Notes: generated by a model from the letters alone, not told the origin. A DNA stretch of 64,000 nt from Morella rubra (GCA_003952965.2 CM025853.1:6929007-6993006), one strand, 5' to 3'. Shown: positions 45,297 to 57,070, counted from the stretch's first letter. A program made the numbers and translations.

Positions 45297-46515
45297 TATT
45301 GGCTTTTAATCACAATCGATGTTTTGATGATAACAATAGAAGTAATTGAAATGATAAGCAAAGAAGATCCAAAATGAGTACAGAGCGATCAAGCAACATT
45401 CTATTCAATCGAAGTGGCTCGTAAAGTGAAGACTCAAGTTACTAGGGTAATTTTTGTAACTCTAGACTTTATCTTTAACAGGATTTGAACCACATACTTG
45501 CATAAACCATTTTACCACTTGTTTGGAAGATTAAAAATGTTTAATGACTTTAAATTATCCCTAATCAAACTCTCAAAACCTTTTGTAATCTTATGGGAAG
45601 TTAGTCCTCAAAATTGGGTGAATCGAGTAGGCCAAAATCATGGCTTTTAAAGAACCGTATGATGTACTTAAACCGTCATGGTCAACCAGAGGTCATCGAT
45701 CGCTTGGTTTATTATGACCATTGGGGTAACGGTAACCTACAGCAGTCCATCAGTTCATGTAGCGGTCGACCAATACATTGTAATTTTTGACAGATCGACC
45801 CCTAACGGCTAGTTTTCTTATGAGGCCTATTTAAAGCCATCCCTAAGTCTCATAAATGTTGCTGAACAACTAAAATAATTTTGCTAAGGCTAAGAGTAAT
45901 AAAAAAAAACCTTTGAATCCTTCTTCTAACATCATTTACACATAATCATCACTTTCACATCCTTGTTATTGTGTGAAGCCTAAGTGATAGAAATTTTTAT
46001 TGTAACATCTACTGCATCAAGGGAGTTTTAGTGGGCATTTTTGTTCATCCTTCTACATTTCTAAGAGAGTGATTCTCTTGTTTCCTTTCGATGAGGGTTG
46101 TTCATCGAAAAAAGGAGTTTGGAGAGGTTTGTTTTTAAACTCGTTCTTGAGACTTGAAGAGGTGTTTCTCAGTTCAAGTACAAGGAAATATTTCCCTTGG
46201 TTGAGGGAGCTTAGTGAAGAAACCTCAAGGCTCGGTAAAGGAGGTTAAGGGGTGGATGTAGGCGGGTTTGCCGAGTCACCTAAAAATCTTTTGTTTGCTT
46301 CTCTTCCCTTATCTCTTTTGTACTACTAGTTTCTTGTTCAAAGTTTAAATTACATATTTGAGTTGCAATATTCATTAGTATGTTTAATTCTTTATTACAA
46401 TCGATTCTCTTTGTAGAACTTGTAACTAGCAAACACATACTTAAGGGAGAGTTTCAAAAAAGTTTTGAAACCTAATTTACCCCCTTCTTAAGTTGCCTTA
46501 ATCCTAGGAATTACA
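45297..46515 (+). mobile_element. Solo LTR, copia family S2 (older copy)
   Basis: Start TATTGGCTTTTAATCACAAT (TG decayed to TA), end GGAATTACA. Exact TSD TTTTC at 45292-45296 and 46516-46520, matching the empty site at 29117-29121. Only one exact GTCGAC remains (45765); other sites read GGTCAACC or GGTCATCG, consistent with CpG decay. 1219 bp. Confidence 0.93.
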
Positions 46516-46808
46516 TTTTCAATATGTCTTTTCGTTTCCCTAAAATTATTTTACATTTCCTAAGTCTCAATTAATATTTTGAAAGTTGTATTTCTCATGC
46601 TTAAAGGGTTGTTCCAAGCTTTACTATTTAAACCCTTCTCTAGCAATGGAAAATACAGATTTTGAGTGTTTATACAACTTGAGCCTTAGGCTATTTTGAA
46701 GAATGATTTCTTCAATAAACTCTTATCCTTCAATGGATTCTGATAGGTGGCGAGTTCTTGCTCTGTATCCCATGTTGGATTACATTGGGTGGTGATTTAT
46801 GTATCCCT

Positions 46809-47992
46809 TGTTGACTTTTGTTCACAATCGATATTTTGATGATTTCAATAAATGGATTGAGTTTACAAAATAGACATCTTCAAAGACAAAGATATTTTTA
46901 TCAAAGAGCCAAAGACAAGAAGATTGAAGATCAAGAAGATGCAATAAGATCAAAAGTAAAGATTCAAGACCATAGGGTATAACCTTGTAACTCTTAGTTT
47001 CACTTTTGACAAGGATTTGAATCACACACTTGCATATTTTTCAAACCGTGCATAATCTTCTTATCACATGTTTGACAACCAAAATGCACTTTAAATGTTT
47101 TCAAATCATCCTATATAAACTCCAAGCCTTGGTTATACTTTTGGGAAGTTGGTTTTTGAAGTAGATTTCAAAAATGTCAAAAAGGGGCTTTTTAATTGTA
47201 GCGTGTATGAAAATGATTTGTAGCGGTCGACCTACATGAAGCGATGATGAGACAAAATTTGATAGCATTCAAATTTTATGACCATTGAGCAACGGCTAGT
47301 GAAGCGGTCGACTGGTACAACGGTAAAATTGTTAATCGACCCCTAACGGCTATAAACGGCTAGTTTTCTCATGTGGCCTATATATAGACCTTTCTAATGT
47401 CTCTAAACAATAGAGAATGACCACATATCATTTTTCTTAGCTTGAGAAATATCTTAAACCTTCTTATTCCATATTTCTCATATCATTCACACAAATTACA
47501 CTTTTTTTATCCTTGTCATTGTGTGAATCAAAAAGATAGAGCTTTCATTTTCATATCCACTCTTTGAGAGAGTTTATTCTTGTAATCTTCCTATCCATAA
47601 GAGGTGATTCCTTTAGTGAGGTTGTTCACTAAAGAAGAAGCTTAGTTGGGTTGTGAGTGTTGAGCCCGAGAAAACACTTGTGTGGTTCTCTAGCACCCGG
47701 AAGCTAGAGTGTACACTATTTGGAAGATAGTGGGAAAACCTCAAGGCTCGGTAAAGGAGCTTGAGGGGTGGATGTAGGCGGGTTTGCCGAACCACCTAAA
47801 AATCATTGTATTTGCTTCTCTAATCCCTACTCTTTACATTTAGCACTTATTTACTTATCGCATCAATATTTGTTTAAATACTTGTGCTAAATTAGTCTTT
47901 ACTTTGCAAACACGACTTTGGGGGTTAAAAGCGAAAAAGTTTGGAAACCCAATTCACCCCTCTCTTGGGTTGCCTTAATCCTTGGACTTACA
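46809..47992 (+). mobile_element. Solo LTR, copia family S2
   Basis: TGTTGACTTTTGTTCACAAT to GGACTTACA, 1184 bp, exact TSD TCCCT at 46804-46808 and 47993-47997. TATA box TATATATA at 47379-47386. Two exact GTCGAC sites (47226, 47307). Closest in sequence to the LTR at 61355. Confidence 0.95.
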
Positions 47993-48205
47993 TCCCTTTG
48001 TGTTCTACTTGAGCGGTAAGCTTACCTATTCAAGTGTGTGAGTTTGAGTATGATTCTCGACCTTTCCACAATCACCTAGAGCAATCCAAACACTTTCCCA
48101 ACCTTTACACAAATATCTCAAGGTTCCCATCACTATCCCGAGGTGTCTATTATTATTGGACTGTCATTTTATTCTCGAGGTTATCATTTTTTCTCAAGCA
48201 TTTCT

Positions 48206-48475
48206 GTGAGTCTAGAAAACAAACCAAAAGGGGGCGTGAATTGAGTTTTGATAAAAATTAAAGATATTTCGATAATGAGTCTAGGTAAATAATCAATAGT
48301 GAACGGTGCACCACAAACACAAAGATAAAGAAAATAAAGGGGAGCAAGGGTTAGAGAGATGACACTAATATTTTTTTAGTGGTTTTGCTAATATTTGCCT
48401 ACGTCCATCCCTACATCAGTCTTGTCTAGGGCCTTTGCATTTCCTAGACTAGTGATTGAAGCACCTTCTTCAAGG
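48206..48475 (-). mobile_element. Truncated copia LTR fragment, minus strand
   Basis: Plus strand TGTGAGTCTAGAAAACAAAC is the 3' tip of a Sirevirus-like LTR read backwards. CAAAAGGGGGCGTGAATTGA and ATTTGCCTACGTCCATCCCT match conserved LTR blocks. It breaks off near 48475 where CACTA-like sequence starts; no TSD. Confidence 0.7.
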
Positions 48476-49460
48476 ACGACATCGAGTAGCTATGTAGGTA
48501 AGTTATATATTTTTTTAATTCTGCTGACTTTTTTTAATGATTTTTTTTGTCAATAATTTAAGCGTTATATTGATTACAATTTTTGATTCAGTAAGACGAG
48601 GTTGCAGCATGAGTGGCAAAAAGTCTTGAAGCAGTTAAACCAACAACGACAGCCAAGATAAACTATTTGTTTTATTGCATATTATATTTTAATTCTTTCG
48701 ATATTTTTTGAATATTGTGATTACTATTTAACATTACATTTTGTTAATCAATTCGTTCTTTAATTTATTTTCTAATAATTTTGTAGCCATTCTTTTAATT
48801 TAAAAAGTGTGAAAAGAAACTTATTCCAACGTAAAAAAAAACGTTTGGACGCTAATGCAACTTGATGTTCAATCAAATTCAAACAATTCAACATTTTCGT
48901 TCTTTGACTGTTCGAATGCTAAACTTCTTACAAGTCCAAACACCGTGGTCTGAATATCAAACGGAAAAATCTTGAGCCGTTGGAATGTAGAAAAAACATT
49001 TTTTAATGTGTTTTTTCAAACATTTGAAACGGTCTGAACGTTTACGATGCAAAGCATTGCAACGTATTAAGAATGGTTACAGACGTTTATTTTTTTTCAT
49101 TGAAACGATTATCGAAACAATCGAATGTCACATTAATATTTTGTTTGAATGGGTATCCTTTGTATCAAATGGATTTAAATTTACTGCTGGATGACAATTG
49201 AACATTTTACCAAAGCGTTGAAAGCAGTTCGAACATTTACTTCCGACAACCGTTCTTAAGGGTTCGTATGGTAACATTATTCTAGGACGGAATTCGACAT
49301 CCCAAAAGGTACTTTTTTTGGTCCAAAAAAAGCTTTCGCAGCAAGGTTGTTGGGATAGATGGGGCCACCGACAAAATCCATCCCAAAAAAGTTTTTGAGA
49401 CGGAATTCGTGTTTTTTGGGATGGATTTTTCCGTCCCAAAAATTTAATATTGTTGTAGTG
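48476..49460. mobile_element. CACTA right-end fragment
   Basis: The minus strand from 49460 reads CACTACAACAATATTAAATT, followed by palindromic GGGACGGAATTC blocks. It contains GTCCGAAC-like motifs at 48840-49260. A short frame at 48597-48660 (TRLQHEWQKVLKQLNQQRQP, stop) looks like a transposase C-terminal tail. The left end is lost. Confidence 0.6.
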
Positions 49461-49576
49461 AGAGATTGTTGAATTTATTTTTTTAATAGGTATTCACTAG
49501 GTATGGATTGGGTCTAAATTTGGTTTCTCGTGTTGGATGCACCGGAACCTACAATATATAAATAAATAAATAAGAA

Positions 49577-50987
49577 AGACTCATATGGTAACATTGAGAG
49601 ATATAAGGCCAGATTGGTAGCCAAGGGTTTCACACAGAAAGAAGGCATTGATTACCATAACACTTTCTCTCCAGTTTCTAAGAAAGACTCATTTAGAATA
49701 ATCATGGCCCTTGTAGCTCATTTTGATTTAGAGCTACATCAAATGGATGTGAAAACGGCCTTTCTAAATGGAGATCTTGAAGAAGAGGTATACATGAAAC
49801 AACCTGAAGGATTTTGTTCTAATCAAGGTGATAATAAAGTTTGCAAGTTAAAAAGGTCTATATATGGACTAAAGCAAGCATCCCGACAGTGGTATTTAAA
49901 GTTTCACAATGTAATTACTTCTTTTGGTTTCACGGAGAACATTGTAGATAACTGTATATACCTTAAGGTCAGTGGGAGTAAGTTCATTTTCTTAGTCCTA
50001 TATGTTGATGACATCTTACTTGCAACTAATGATTGGGCCCTATTGTATGATACTAAAAATTTTCTTTTTAAGAACTTTGAAATGAAAGATTTGGGTGAAG
50101 CCTCTTATGTCATTGGCATAGAGATTCATAGAGACAGGTCTCAAAGGACATTAGGACTGTCTCATAAAGCTTACATTGAAAGAGTTCTGGAGAAATTCAA
50201 GATGAGTGATTGCAAACCTAATGCAGCACCAATTATAAAGGGCGATCAATTCAGTTTAAATCAGTGTCCGAAAACTGATTTAGAAAGGAAAGATATGGAA
50301 AACATTCCCTATGCATCTGCAGTTGGCAGTTTAATGCATGCATTGGTCTGTACAAGACCTGATATAGCCTTTGTTGTGGGAATGTTAGGCAGATATCAAA
50401 GTAATCCAGGAATGGACCATTGGAAGGCTGCAAAAAGGGTTATGAGATATCTACAAGGGACCAAGGATTGCATGCTCACTTATAAGCATGTAGACAATCT
50501 AGAAGTGGTTGGATACTTAGATTCAGATTTTGCTGGGTGTCAAGATTCTAGAAAGTCCACTTCCGGATATGTCTTTATGCTAGCAGGAGGTGCTATTTCA
50601 TGGAAGAGTGCAAAACAAACGATTGTTGCATCATCTACTATGGAAGCAGAGTTCATTGCATGCTTTGAGACAACTTCACAGGCAAAATGGTTAAAGAATT
50701 TTATCACAGGGCTTCAAGTGTTGGATTCGATATCCAAGCCAATAAGGATTTACTGTGATAACTTGGCAGCAGTTTTCTTTTCAAAAAACAACAAAAGTGG
50801 GAGCCGAAGTAAACATATTGACATAAAGTATCTTGCTGTCAGAGAAAGAATTAAGGTACAAGAAGTGGTTATTGAACACATTAGTACGGGCTCGATGATT
50901 GCTGATCCCATGACAAAGGCACTCTCAATTAAGATGTATTTGAAACATATAGAGAGCATGGGATTAATTAGTTCACTTCATGCTTAA
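49577..50987 (+). CDS. Copia reverse transcriptase-RNase H, open
   Basis: A 457-codon open frame from the first Met at 49614; coding similarity starts at ~49577 (KDSYGNIERYKARLV). RT blocks: KARLVAKGFTQKEGIDY, MDVKTAFLNGDLEEEVYMKQ, LKRSIYGLKQASRQWY and catalytic YVDD in VLYVDDILLA (~50000). RNase H: GYLDSDFAGCQDSRKSTSGY and IVASSTMEAEFIA, with the terminal DPMTKAL block. Gag, protease and integrase are absent upstream; the CACTA end sits ~115 bp away. No stops or frameshifts, so the domain is intact although its element is not. It belongs to a copia lineage different from the Sirevirus pol at 57-60 kb. Confidence 0.93.
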
Positions 50988-51299
50988 GATCTCATTTCTT
51001 ATCGTACTTATTTATTGTCAATGAAGTAATTTTGTGCACATAAAATGTTTGCTCCTATATAGTCCATTGAAACAATTTGGACCAAGAGTGACTTATTGGA
51101 AGTTGCTCATAAAAGTATCACCACATAAGGAATTTCCTTAGAAAGATAGTACATTGTAATACATGGAAGGGAATGTTGATTAATCACAGACAAAACCGCC
51201 ATGATTCGTGTATTGTATCTTTCAAGTATAAAGTTTGAGTAATTTTACTCGTGGCCATATACAGTTTTAATCTCTATCACCCAATCAAACATTCAGATG

Positions 51300-51660
51300 T
51301 ATCATATGAGCCAAGTGGGAGAATGTTAGCATGTGTCTTAATATTTGAGACTTTAAGTGGCTCACATGTTACGTTTGGTTTTTAAATTAATATTATTATA
51401 TTATCTATTTTATTCAAAATTCAAAATTGGGTTGTTGAGATATTAGTGGCTTGTTGATGTTAGTTGACATTATGCGTATCTCCACTATCTCCTTGATGGA
51501 AGGGAAGTGGGTGATATGACGTTGAACGTGGATATTGGTCTTGGCCTATCTATAAAGATGCCTGTGATGTTCCATCAAAACACAAGGTTTTTACGTGAGA
51601 TAGTATAGGCTGAAAACCTCTACCCAAAATTCTCCATTTTATAGTAATAGTGAGCAAGTT
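51300..51660 (+). repeat. Polypurine tract and start of copia 3' LTR
   Basis: AAGTGGGAGAA (51314-51324) precedes TGTTAGCATGTGTC at 51325. A TATA box, TATAAAG, lies at 51550. The right LTR end was not found. It belongs with the RT-RNase H upstream. Confidence 0.75.
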
Positions 51661-52117
51661 TTTCTTGAGTTTCCTGAAAGAATTGTCCTGACTGTCATCT
51701 TGTTTCCACACTTGAATAACTATGACCGGAGGTTAGTGATCCATCTTCCGCTTATAAGTTCTCTCAATTATGCCTACATTAGAGGCAGTAAGAAAATCAA
51801 ACGGAGTTTTTTAAGTACTTGAGGTATTAATTTTTTTTTTCTTTTTAATTGAGGCATGTGCTAAAGTAACTAGGCTATCTAAATAGACTTCGTTTGAAGG
51901 TGAACAAATGTCACTTCGTATGTTGTAGTTGTCACAATCTTTGCTTCTCAATTTCATTCTATAAATAAACAAAAGTTGGACAGGTAGGAACAAAATTGAA
52001 GACGATGCTGACAAGGTGTACAAGGCTGTGCGAAGTGGTCATTGGAACGTTGCCGAAGAGTTTCTTAAGACTCGACCCTATGAAGTGATCACACCTAAAG
52101 ACCAAACAGCCCTTCAG

Positions 52118-52141
52118 GTTGCTGTTGCTGTTGCTGTTGCT
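52118..52141 (+). repeat. In-frame GTTGCT expansion in ankyrin exon
   Basis: Four GTTGCT hexamers give VAVAVAVA where ankyrin repeats normally have a single VA; the copy-number change is in frame. Confidence 0.85.
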
Positions 52142-52370
52142 GCTGGACATATGCATAGAGTGGAAAAGTTGATGGAGCTAATGAAACCTGAAGAGTTAGA
52201 AATCCGGGATAATGATGGTTAGACAGCTCTAATGTCCGCAGTGGTGCGTGGGAAACACAGGTCCGCCGAATGCGTGCTTAGAAAGAACCAGAAGTTGATA
52301 AGCATTGGCTTTTCGGGAGGAAATATTCCAGTTGTCATAGCTATTGATTTTGGGCAAATAGAAACTGCAC

Positions 52371-52852
52371 GCGCCCCAATGGAAGCACCGGGTTTGGATG
52401 GTTTTGGTCACCTGAAGCCTCTGTAGTTTATGTACTCCGAAGGCCATCCAGTGCGCCGGGATCTAACCCACCAACATTCTGAGCTTTAAAAGAAAAAAAA
52501 AAAGCTGAGGGAGAGAGGTTACTTAAATCTGGTCACTGGAAGTTGTGCTGGACAGGGGGAGGAAGACACGAGGAGCTGCCGCTCCTCCTGCCGCCAGAGA
52601 CAGTAAGGAAAGGGGGAGTATTTTGGGCAGGTGATTTTTGGGGTTCTAGAGAGAAGGTAGAGCCCCTCTCTGATCTGTCTCTCTAGAATACTAATTGGCC
52701 CAAAACACGGTATAAGAATCTTCAATGTTGTTAATATATTTGTGTAACCTTTCTTTTCTCGGTGCTTAAAATACAATTGGTTGTGAAATATCAGAATTAA
52801 TAGTGCCACTTAATTAATGAGGTATTTGGTTGTGAAATACCTGATGCTTCAG
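52371..52852. other. Foreign DNA replacing the rest of exon 2
   Basis: Ankyrin similarity stops at GQIETA. The next ~130 bp end in an A run (52491-52502), as in a retroposed fragment. A GC-richer stretch of unknown origin follows (52503-52700). Confidence 0.45.
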
Positions 52853-53019
52853 TTGAATCGGCCGATACCAGAAGTCAAACTTGTTTGAACATTTCAACAA
52901 TTGGAGAACGCCAAAGCGACAAAGTAAAAACTGAAGCATCAGGTATGTATTTTCCTAACCGTACTTTTCCCAAGTGATGACTGATGACTAGTAGCATTGA
53001 GAGTGGATTAATGATTTTG

Positions 53020-53640
53020 TTGCTTGTTTTGTGGATATATGCTCTCGCAATCTTAGTGGATTAATGATGGAAACACTGGATCACCTTTTCTTTCTCTGCC
53101 CCCTTTTTCCAAGAGAACTTGGCCCCTTCTATCCTATAGATCAGGAGTACCGAGAACCCAATGCTGTTTGAATGCTTTTCGCACTTGGGCATGTCATGTA
53201 TTTAAGGGCAACCAGATCATCACTTTGATCAGAAAGTTGATGCCCAGTGCTGCAATATACCATATTTGGAGGGAAAGGAACTCGAGAAACCATAATGGCT
53301 AATCTAGGAGAATTGTTGATCAATTTAATCACATTGTCCTTGGTGTGAAAACCTAGATTAGCACTCTGGAGGTCTCCTGTGGCAGACAGAAGCGACATAA
53401 ACTAGGATTTCTGGGGTGTAACTTGTAGGTAGTAGGGACTTGGGGGAATGGCTGCTCTGTTTCCCCTGTTTTGTCAATCCTTTAGCCTTGTATTCGTGCT
53501 CTTGACGTAATGTTAACTATGTACTGTTGAGGAGTGTGTGATTTGGGTTGCCGGTTCTACATTCCCGGCTACCACTGTATATATTTGTTGTTATCAATGA
53601 ATACTTACCACTTACCCAAAAACAAAAGAAGACATTCTGA
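53020..53640 (+). mobile_element. LINE 3' end fragment in ankyrin intron
   Basis: Broken frame with LINE RNase H/tail residues (IYHIWRERNSRNHNG, RIVDQFNHIVLGVKT, RQKRHKLGFLGCNL, stop) followed by a 3' UTR-like region. It lies in the intron between 52942 and 54031. Borders are approximate. Confidence 0.65.
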
Positions 53641-55712
53641 AAACAGAAATTTACAAAAACAACAAAATCATTTATTTTAACAATAAATATTTTCTGACAA
53701 AACTGTGTCTTTTGTACTGTGCAGTGCCAGGTGTATGGCGCCATTTAGTTTCACAGGTCTATAATTTCTTAGGTACAACCTTCCACTTATCCATTTTATT
53801 TTCGTATTTAGCTTGTGTTTGAATAATGAAATTTTTTTTTGTTGGACGTAGTAGATGCTATTTGGATCGATGAAAAAGTTGTTAGATTTATGAAATAATT
53901 ATTGGAATTTGAAAAAATATATTAGAGTTGGTAAAAACAAGTGATTGTAAAAAAAAATTTGTGCCATTCAAACAGTGGTTTAGCGTCTAGACATTTTTGT
54001 TCTTCTTAATGCATTGTTTTCTTAATTTAGAGTTTCGTCAAGTTAAATTGCTGTTATGTCCATCGTATATGAAGGCATCGAGAATATATACAAAGCGAAG
54101 TTGATTCATACTCAATCCCAAGAACTTCTTTCCCGCAATTGTGAAGAGATATCAAAATCAAACCCTAGAGAAAGGGAGGACGGTCGCTTTTATTCTGCCA
54201 TTAACCTCGCTGTCAAGAATGGGATATTTGAGTTCGTCTCGAAGATTCTTAGCAATGATCCAGAACTTCTGTGGAACAAGGACAGAAAATCAAGAAACAT
54301 ATTTTCGCTTGCTGTTCTACATCGCCAAGCTAAAATCTTTAGCCTTATATTTGGGACTGATCTGAAGAATGCTCTGACGAGTTGTAGAGATGATGATGAT
54401 AATGGTATGTTACATATGGCGGGGATGATAGAAAATTCCACCATATTTAACCACATCCCAGGTGCTGCTTTACAAATGCAAAGAGAACTACAGTGGTTTA
54501 AGGTCATCTCTCCCACTTTACAACTTTCTTGGGCTTGTGTATATATGTGTACATATATGTATATCTGCGTGTATGTCTTCCTGACAAAGAAAGTTTGTTT
54601 AATATTCCTTAAAAAGGAAAAAAAAAATATATATACAACAAAACTGGAGAATAGCATCAACTCCTGAAGCCCCAACTCCTGAAGCCCCAAAGGGAAAACA
54701 TCCAAAACTAGAGACAAGTCATCCACAGCACTCTATATGGCGCTGACTCTCTTCATATATGTATCAAAATCATAGTAAATATTTTGTCTACACTATTTGG
54801 TTTCATTCTATATGGTTTACACTTTAATTGTAGGTCGTAGAAGGCTAAGATAGGATAAGAATTTGTCTTGGATCGATTTAAGTTCTTCTCTTTTCTTTTG
54901 CACTATTATATTTACTTGATAACTGTATATATCAAGTACAAATTAAGTCTTCAATTGATGAAGGTAGCGATACAAACAATATCGAATCAGAATAATCTAG
55001 GACAATAAAATTTTATTCATCTCTAGAGTAAGATAGCTTTTCAGGTCTTTTTAATATTGTTCTTGACTGTAATGTAATTAATTGGGAAGCTTTCTAATTT
55101 TAAGATCTTCAAAGAAATGTAGGAGGTAGAGCATGTTGTCCATCCAAAGGTTAAGGAAGCTACCAACAAGGCTGGTTTGACCCCCCGACAATTGTTTACA
55201 AAAAATCACGAGGCCATGTTGCAAAAAGGAGAGCAATGGATGAAAGATACAACAACGTCTTGCACAGTGGTTGGTGCTCTTATTATAACCATTATGTTTG
55301 CTGCAGTTTTTACTGTTCCAGGCAGCAACAACCAAGCAACTGGCTACCCTCTCTTCTTGAGTAGAAAAATCTTTATCCTCTTTGTGATATCCGATGCCCT
55401 CTCCCTCTTTTCTGCCTCAACCTCAGTCTTGATGTTTTTGGGAATCCTCACATCACGTTATACAAAAGATGATTTTCTTGAATCCTTGCCAAGAAAGATG
55501 ATCATAGGTCTCTCCACTCTCTTCTTCTCTATTGCAGCCATGATGATTACTTTCTGTGCTGCTCTTTTGATTATACTACATGGACGAACATGATTATTAT
55601 CCCTGTCATTTGTCTAGCTAGTATTCCTGTCACCCTCTTTGCACGGTTACAATTCCCCCTTCTTGTTAAAATGAGTTGTTCAACTTACGGAACAGGCATC
55701 TTTGTTAGGAAA

Positions 55713-55718
55713 AATAAA
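55713..55718 (+). terminator. Possible poly(A) signal of the ankyrin gene
   Basis: AATAAA 120 bp after the stop codon. Confidence 0.4.
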
Positions 55719-55719
55719 G

Positions 55720-56237
55720 CTCGAGTGATTAATTCATAGTGGAAAATATATTGTAGTTCGTTGTTTCTTAAATAGATGACTGATGAATTCTCATCAACTG
55801 ATCATTTATGTTGCCTATATTCTAAAATTTATTTTCTTGTGAGTTTGAACTCTCATTTTCAGATAATTTCCTTCCTACCAAATAGGTTAGTAATGGCAAA
55901 ACCCTGATCATAGCCTATCGTCATGTTGCTAAAGAAAATCTGAATGCAGTTAGGATAAATTTCTGTACCCATATTAGAGATTCCCGCCCTTGATCCATGA
56001 AATAATCCTTCTTGCCAAAATCAGACAAAAGTATCTCCAATAATATTCTTTCCATTTACAATATTTCTCTTTGAAAAATCATTGGAGAATAGTCTTTCAA
56101 AACTAGAACCTCTAAAGTTTGAAGAATTCTCACCAAAAGATCTCTATGAATAACTAGATGATCCAGCAACCCCTTTCCCCTTTCTAGCAAAGTGCTTGAT
56201 TCTTAGCATGATGAAATTTGTGGAAAATCCAAAATTC
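55720..56237. other. No gene seen
   Basis: AT-rich 3' flank of the ankyrin gene. Confidence 0.5.
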
Positions 56238-56240
56238 TAA

Positions 56241-56439
56241 CATGGCGTTTGGGAACAAAATTTTAGGGTAAAATTTCAGGAATCGGTAAAAAGGTGAAGA
56301 GAAAGAATGAAAAAATTGATGAAAAAGTAAAAAAGTAAGTGAAAAAGTGAAAAAAAGTTTGTAAAACAGTGAAGAGAGAGAAAAAATTGTAATGATGATA
56401 AAAGTTTAGGGTTGAGATTTTGGTTTGCCAAACACCATG
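56241..56439. mobile_element. MITE (199 bp), TAA TSD
   Basis: Termini CATGGCGTTTGG and, opposite strand, CATGGTGTTTGG, flanked by TAA at 56238-56240 and 56440-56442. A 3-bp TAA/TTA target fits PIF/Harbinger MITEs. The interior is A/G-rich. Confidence 0.8.
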
Positions 56440-56449
56440 TAAGGTTTTA

Positions 56450-57070
56450 GTGGCCGAATTGAGAAATTGGTGGATTTGAGGTGAAATCTCACAAAAACAA
56501 TCGAGAATCTCTTTATAAGGCAGAAAATATGGATATAATCATTTAGAAGAAGAAGATTCTAGGCACTCAAAAAAGATTTAATAGAGATTTGAGAGAGAAA
56601 AGAGAAAACAACGCTTAGTGGTTCAGGCAAATAGATTTTCGGTCATCCACAAAATACTTTGACAGTATATATAATCTTGATGATCCGGTCTACCGCTCTG
56701 TCAGTGTTTCCAGAAGTGTGACCCCTATGAAGAACAAGCACAGATACCGGATGCATCCATTCCTCATATTGATTGCGTTTGTTAAAAATAGATTCAACCC
56801 AGAAATTTTAAGGCCTAAGTTCATCTTACTCGGTGCATCCGTTTAAAATAGATTTGGCATAAATTGAGTCCATGAAGGACCTTTAATGCCGGTTGCATCC
56901 GGTTCAATAGTATGCATCCAATATAGCCCAGATTTTTCAAAATAATGCAAAACTTGGCGAAAATTGAACCAAACTTAAAATGTATGCATAACATCATCCA
57001 TCACGCAAGATCATGTAAGAAGACATCCAAAAGAACAACAAATAGACGTGAATCATTAGGATGTGACTAC
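56450..57070 (-). mobile_element. Possible LTR or 3' spacer of minus-strand copia
   Basis: Repeated GCATCCGGT/GGATGCATCC motifs at 56750, 56843 and 56893-56920, and TATATAT on the minus strand near 56668. It lies downstream (minus sense) of the pol fragment. Assignment is a guess. Confidence 0.3.

Larger units (their letters stand above)
28875..48070 (+). mobile_element. Ty3/gypsy element, nested host, plus strand
   Basis: The 5' LTR (28875-29466) and a 3' LTR (45073-48070 with two insertions) bound a gag-PR-RT-IN remnant. Its own length without inserts is about 3.5 kb. RNase H and most of integrase are deleted between ~44795 and 44806. The flanking 5-mers do not match, so one end may have been rearranged. 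It is the oldest resolvable layer in this nest. Confidence 0.9.
45073..48070 (+). repeat. Gypsy 3' LTR, split by two solo LTRs
   Basis: Pieces 45073-45296, 46521-46808 and 47998-48070 together align with the 592-bp 5' LTR. They share TGTTGGAAAGCTC, ATTTGGAGTTTTCTAGA, GGTTGTTCCAAGC and the end CGACCTTTCCACA. Confidence 0.9.
51988..55593 (+). pseudogene. Ankyrin-repeat / PGG-domain membrane protein, exons 2-5
   Basis: Exons: 51988-~52370 (ankyrin repeats: ADKVYKAVRSGHWNVAEEFL, TALMSAVVRGKHRSAECVL), 52853-52942 (linker ESADTRSQTCLNISTIGERQ), 54031-54502 (linker-ankyrin: EGIENIYKAKLIHTQSQELL, NGMLHMAGMI), 55123-55593 (HPKVKEATNKAGLTPRQLF, then the PGG domain with three hydrophobic spans and stop). 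Splice phases fit at 52942/54031 (G+AG) and at 54502/55123. The family (ACD6/ITN1-like) sits in membranes and acts in stress and defence signalling. Damage: TAG at 52220, a one-base loss near 54058, and exon 2 replaced by other DNA from ~52371. The PGG motif reads VPGSNN. Confidence 0.8.

Noticed and set aside
28875-48070. TSD for the gypsy element
   Set aside because: Flanking 5-mers (GATGT and ATCAC) differ, so none is claimed.
54190-54726. 178-codon minus ORF
   Set aside because: Shadow of the ankyrin exon on the plus strand.
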